DNA from: Chitinophaga pendula
Lineage (GTDB): Bacteria > Bacteroidota > Bacteroidia > Chitinophagales > Chitinophagaceae
NCBI RefSeq assembly: GCF_020386615.1
Contig: NZ_CP077769.1
Span: forward strand, 5,567,501 to 5,631,500
Length of the DNA: 64,000 nucleotides
Reading direction: 5' to 3'
The notes beneath the pieces are model-generated. The model had not been told where the DNA came from. It made no database searches and was given only the letters and a program-made list of their open reading frames with translations. The translations under genes and the position numbers were made by a program. This document shows, piece by piece, positions 60,495 through 64,000 of this stretch; position 1 is the stretch's first letter, and every line of letters begins with the position of its first letter.

Positions 60495-61604
60495 ATGAAG
60501 ATATTAAACGACGCCAGCCAACGGACATTACAGCAACAGCATTTATATCAGCCGCTTTTTTTTGATCTGCAGCAAGCGGCGGATGAGGAGGGTTTAGCTG
60601 CGCTATTGCAAAGCAAGCCTTATATCGGTGTGTACGATCAGATCGATCGTCAGTTACAGGAATTGATGCGGATGTATCATATATCGGAGCGGCTGGAGGG
60701 GGATGCGCTGGAGGAGCGTATCGGGCAGCACCTGGGAGGTGTGCCGCGGCATGTTTACGGGCTATGGGTGTATTATCCTTGGGCGGAGCGGCTGGTGCAT
60801 ATATTGGGGCGGGAGGAGTTCATTGCGTTGCGGACGAACCGTAACATGTATAAGATCACGCCGGCGGAGCTGGCGGTACTTTCTACGAAAAAGGTGGCGG
60901 TGATAGGTTTGTCTGTGGGGCAGTCGGCTGCTATTTCGATGGTACAGGAGCGAATTTGTTCAGAGATCAGGATTGCTGATTTTGATCTATTGGATCTGAG
61001 TAATATGAATCGTATACGTACGGGTGTTCATCACCTGGGGTTGCCAAAGACGGTACTGACGGCGAGGGAGATTGCGGAGATTGATCCTTTTGTGACGGTG
61101 CGTTGTTATCCGGCGGGCATCACGGAGGAGAATATTGACGTGTTTCTGACTGAAGGAGGCGCTGTAGACCTGTTAGTGGAGGAATGTGATTCGCTGGATA
61201 TAAAGTTGCTGAGCCGGATCAGGGCGCGGGCATTTGGTATTCCGGTGATTATGGATACGAGTGATCGTGGGATGATGGATGTGGAGCGATTTGACCTGGA
61301 GCCGGGGCGTCCTATTTTTCATGGTACGGTGCCTGAGTTATCTTCTGCGGCGGTGCGGGCGATGAATCCGCAGGAGCGTTTCGGGTTGGCGGCGGCGATT
61401 GCTGACGCTACCCATATTTCTACCCGGTTGCGGGATTCGTTGCCGGAGATTGGTAAAACCATTGGCACCTGGCCGCAGCTGGCGTCTGAGGTGATATTGG
61501 GAGGTGCTGTAGCTACCTTCGTTGGAAGGGAGATCTGTCTGGGGCATGCGATGCCATCGGGCAGATATTACGTAGACATTGCGCAGATTTTTGCTGCGAA
61601 ATGA
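60495..61604 (+). CDS. Stand-alone E1/ThiF-like adenylating enzyme
   Basis: 369 residues, cytoplasmic. After a helical N-terminus, KKVAVIGLSVGQSAAISMVQ (about 133-152) is the Rossmann nucleotide loop of E1/ThiF/MoeB enzymes; ADFDLLDLSNMNRIRTGVHHLGLPKT (about 158-183) is the canonical D-x-D...S-N-x-N-R stretch with ATP-contacting Asp, Asn and Arg, and LLVEECDSLDIKLL provides the conserved D-S that holds Mg-ATP. No Cys-x-x-Cys zinc sites, no obvious catalytic Cys and no rhodanese domain, so it is not ThiF/MoeB proper; it resembles E1-like enzymes that adenylate a carboxylate without thioester transfer, e.g. in peptide/siderophore modification. The substrate is unknown. Confidence 0.85.
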   Translation: MKILNDASQRTLQQQHLYQPLFFDLQQAADEEGLAALLQSKPYIGVYDQIDRQLQELMRMYHISERLEGDALEERIGQHLGGVPRHVYGLWVYYPWAERLVHILGREEFIALRTNRNMYKITPAELAVLSTKKVAVIGLSVGQSAAISMVQERICSEIRIADFDLLDLSNMNRIRTGVHHLGLPKTVLTAREIAEIDPFVTVRCYPAGITEENIDVFLTEGGAVDLLVEECDSLDIKLLSRIRARAFGIPVIMDTSDRGMMDVERFDLEPGRPIFHGTVPELSSAAVRAMNPQERFGLAAAIADATHISTRLRDSLPEIGKTIGTWPQLASEVILGGAVATFVGREICLGHAMPSGRYYVDIAQIFAAK

Positions 61605-61640
61605 TATTAAGTTCTATATTGTACAGGATCCTCTGGCTAT

Positions 61641-63827
61641 ATGAAGGCTTTATTATTATTACTAATCCGTAGCAGGTATACGCTGCTAACTGCCCTATTC
61701 TATGTGTGCTGGCTGTTACCTGCAGCAGCACAGGAGCAAGTCATTGAACTTTCTGATGCCCAGCCATTACAGCTGGCTGAATTCCAGCAATTGCAGGTCC
61801 ATATTGAGAAGGATACGAGTTTACAACTCCAGGATATTTTATCGGGCAAACAGTTTAAACCTTTGGACAAGCAGATTGCCAATTTTGGTGTCAGTTCGGA
61901 GGTGGTCTGGTTGAAATTCACGATCCACAATCAGACACGGCAGCCATTACAGTTAGTGGTGGGTAACCCGGTGTTGGATTATGTGGATTTTTATTATCCG
62001 GGTGTGGGTGGCCGGTATGAGGTGATCAAGGGTGGGGAGTTAACCCCATTTGAGTTAAGGCCTATCAAACATCAGAATTTCATTTACAACCTTCATATCC
62101 CTTATGGGCAAACGCAGACATTTTATTTGCGGGTAAAGAGTCATGAGTCGATCATCATTCCCATTTTTGCCGGTACGGAAGAAGAGGTGAGGAAGAAGAA
62201 TAATATTGACGATCTGGTGATGTGGTTATACATCATGGTACTGATCGTCATGATATTCTATAATACGTTCATATTCAGCACGGTAAAGGACTGGAGTTAT
62301 TTTTATTACATTCTTTATATCGCTGGGGTGGGGTTAACGCAGGTATGTCTGCATGGGTTTGGCTACCGGTATTTGTGGCATAACAATATTTTCATTACGG
62401 AGCAGAGTGTGTTTTGGACGGGTGCGCTATCGGGTATTACGGTAGCGTTGTTCGTGCAGCGGTTCCTGCATGTGAAAGAGCGTGCTCCGCTGGCGTATAA
62501 GTTCTTCAATGGTTTCATTTACCTGTATGTGTTGGCGGTAGTGCTGGCGTTGTTGAGGTTTTACGCGTTATCTTACCTGCTTATTGATGTATTGGCGATC
62601 ACTGGTGTATGTTATATCCTGGGATTTGCGTTGACGCAAGTATTTAAGAGGTATCGTCCGGCGCGTTTTTTCATCATTGCGTGGTTTATTTTTATCCTGG
62701 CGGTGATGGTCTTTGTGTTAAAGGATACGGGTATAGTACCTTATAATTTTCTTACTACCAATATCGTGTTGATTGGTTCGGCGTTGGAGGTGATATTACT
62801 TTCTTTGGCGCTGGCGGATAAGATCAACACTTACAAGAAGGAGAAGGAGGATTCGCAGGCGATGGCGCTGTCGGTATCGCAGGAGAATGAGCGATTGGTG
62901 AGGGAGCAGAATATTATATTGGAGACTAAAGTGAACGAGCGTACGGAGGCGTTACAGATGGCCAATAATGATTTGAATGTGGCGTTGAGTAGTTTGAAGG
63001 AGGCGCAGACGCAGCTGGTGGAGAAGGAGAAGATGGCATCGCTTGGTCAGTTGACGGCTGGTATTGCGCATGAGATCAACAATCCCATTAATTTTGTAAC
63101 TTCCAATATCAAACCCCTGAAGCTCGACATAGAAGATCTGAAAACCTTGCTGAGTATGTACGAGCAATACGGTAATCAATCGGGGGATGCTCCTTCCCTG
63201 CAGGAGATTGATTCGTTTAAAAAGCAGATTGACATAGATTATATCCATGAAGAGATCTCGTCATTGCTGAAAGGCATTGAGGACGGTGCTGCCCGTACGG
63301 CAGAAATCGTGAAGGGGTTGCGGACATTCAGCCGGCTGGATGAGAGTGATGTAAAGTATGTGGATATACATGAGGGGATTGATTCTACGTTAGTGTTGCT
63401 GCGAAATAGTATTCCTCCTACGGTGACGGTGGTAAAGGATTATGGGGATCTGCCGAAGGTAGAATGTTATGCGGGGAAGATCAACCAGGTATTTATGAAT
63501 ATCCTGACGAATGGGTTGAATGCTATAAAAATGAAGGATGCCAGTGGAGAAGGGACGATCACGATCACGACACGCCGGGAGTCAAATGGGTTTGTATCAA
63601 TTGGGATAAGGGATACGGGTATCGGGATGCCTGATCATGTAAAGGAGAAGATCTTTGATCCTTTCTTTACCACCAAGGATGTCGGCGAGGGTACGGGACT
63701 TGGATTGTCAATCGTATTCAGCATTATAGAGAAACATCATGGCCGTATAGTAGTAGAATCGGCGCCGGGCAAAGGTGCAGAATTTATTATATATTTACCT
63801 TTAAATATTGATAATCTACCGTCTTAA
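61641..63827 (+). CDS. 7TMR-DISM sensor histidine kinase
   Basis: 728 residues. Signal peptide about 1-30 (ending AAAQEQV), a periplasmic 7TMR-DISMED2 ligand-binding domain (about 30-185: [36 protein letters not shown], and [24 protein letters not shown]), seven membrane helices (about 190-395), a coiled coil (about 400-465), HisKA with [18 protein letters not shown] (His about 476) and an HATPase with [37 protein letters not shown] and [13 protein letters not shown]. It is expected to phosphorylate the response regulator encoded 21 nt downstream (63849). Located 36 nt after the E1-like gene. Confidence 0.94.
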   Translation: MKALLLLLIRSRYTLLTALFYVCWLLPAAAQEQVIELSDAQPLQLAEFQQLQVHIEKDTSLQLQDILSGKQFKPLDKQIANFGVSSEVVWLKFTIHNQTRQPLQLVVGNPVLDYVDFYYPGVGGRYEVIKGGELTPFELRPIKHQNFIYNLHIPYGQTQTFYLRVKSHESIIIPIFAGTEEEVRKKNNIDDLVMWLYIMVLIVMIFYNTFIFSTVKDWSYFYYILYIAGVGLTQVCLHGFGYRYLWHNNIFITEQSVFWTGALSGITVALFVQRFLHVKERAPLAYKFFNGFIYLYVLAVVLALLRFYALSYLLIDVLAITGVCYILGFALTQVFKRYRPARFFIIAWFIFILAVMVFVLKDTGIVPYNFLTTNIVLIGSALEVILLSLALADKINTYKKEKEDSQAMALSVSQENERLVREQNIILETKVNERTEALQMANNDLNVALSSLKEAQTQLVEKEKMASLGQLTAGIAHEINNPINFVTSNIKPLKLDIEDLKTLLSMYEQYGNQSGDAPSLQEIDSFKKQIDIDYIHEEISSLLKGIEDGAARTAEIVKGLRTFSRLDESDVKYVDIHEGIDSTLVLLRNSIPPTVTVVKDYGDLPKVECYAGKINQVFMNILTNGLNAIKMKDASGEGTITITTRRESNGFVSIGIRDTGIGMPDHVKEKIFDPFFTTKDVGEGTGLGLSIVFSIIEKHHGRIVVESAPGKGAEFIIYLPLNIDNLPS

Positions 63828-63848
63828 TAATCTGAATCCTCCCTGTTA

Positions 63849-64000
63849 ATGAAAGATAACCGCATCAGAATATTGTACATAGACGATGAAGTGCATAACC
63901 TCAACGCCTTTAAAGCCAGCTTTCGCCGGAGTTATGAGATCTATACTGCCAACTCAGCCCAGGAAGGCAAGCAACTGCTTCGTAGCATTGATGTACATAT
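63849..64000 (+). CDS. Response regulator, 3' end missing
   Basis: Starts ATG 63849 and is cut by the right window edge after 50 codons. RIRILYIDDEVHNLNAFKASFRR is a receiver-domain start with the acidic pair, and is nearly the same as in the orphan regulator at 8902. With the 7TM kinase 21 nt upstream it forms the output half of a two-component system. The phosphoacceptor Asp and any output domain lie outside the window. Confidence 0.9.
   Translation, partial: MKDNRIRILYIDDEVHNLNAFKASFRRSYEIYTANSAQEGKQLLRSIDVH

Noticed and set aside
1..64000. CRISPR array, insertion sequence or prophage
   Set aside because: No regularly spaced repeats, transposase, integrase or phage structural genes were found anywhere in the window.

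Overview
The window looks like a chromosome segment of a Bacteroidota bacterium, most likely Chitinophagaceae (Chitinophaga-like). The grounds are a short primary sigma factor of Bacteroidota type, several promoters of the form TTTG-N18..20-TAnnTTTG, starts without Shine-Dalgarno sequences, an alpha-amylase with a type IX secretion C-terminal domain, many signal-peptide lipoproteins, and families typical of the phylum (DUF4476, DUF1835, DUF3267, two-component-propeller kinase). No phage, insertion sequence or CRISPR array was seen. Genus is inference.

Layout. 1-14.2 kb: truA (cut by the left edge), a DUF4476 protein, a biotin carrier protein, an M1 aminopeptidase, DUF1835, a LemA-TPM-TPM envelope operon, an orphan response regulator, an M20 dipeptidase, an HTTM membrane protein with a coupled partner, and lipoproteins of unknown role. 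14.4-19.5 kb: S4 RNA-binding protein, lysA-DUF3267, and a GAF protein behind a strong promoter and a possibly structured leader. 19.7-30.4 kb: a 1216-residue outer-membrane protein that appears to join a purple-acid-phosphatase-like domain, a kinase-like middle and an Omp85-like barrel; an SdiA-regulated-type lipoprotein; an HD-PycTM protein next to polyphosphate kinase; a thioredoxin-DUF4442-MBL operon. 30.4-38.4 kb: a giant propeller sensor kinase, a symporter with an SMP-30-like protein, and gap-pgk. 38.5-42.3 kb: tandem tRNA-Glu genes, an AT-richer patch and a secreted amylase.

42.5-53 kb is housekeeping: Kef-type antiporter, lytic transglycosylase, gatA, tatA, the classical ffh-rpsP-rimM-trmD-rplS block and the primary sigma gene. 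53-58.1 kb holds a START-like protein, an LptF/G permease, a PAP2 phosphatase and a GT39 glycosyltransferase, which suggests an envelope lipid theme. 58.4-64 kb holds an exported superoxide dismutase and a co-directional cassette: a GNAT/autoinducer-synthase-like protein, a stand-alone E1/ThiF-like adenylating enzyme, a 7TMR-DISM histidine kinase and a response regulator cut by the right edge.

Most likely places for undescribed biology: (1) the acyltransferase-like/E1-like/7TM-kinase/regulator cassette at the right end; (2) the phosphatase/kinase-like/Omp85 fusion; (3) the HD-PycTM protein beside ppk1 without a nucleotide cyclase; (4) a promoter followed by a foldable 140-nt RNA at 16.8-17.0 kb; (5) an intergenic repeat shared by 19.6 and 58.2 kb. 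Functions are assigned from motifs read by eye; no database search was run.
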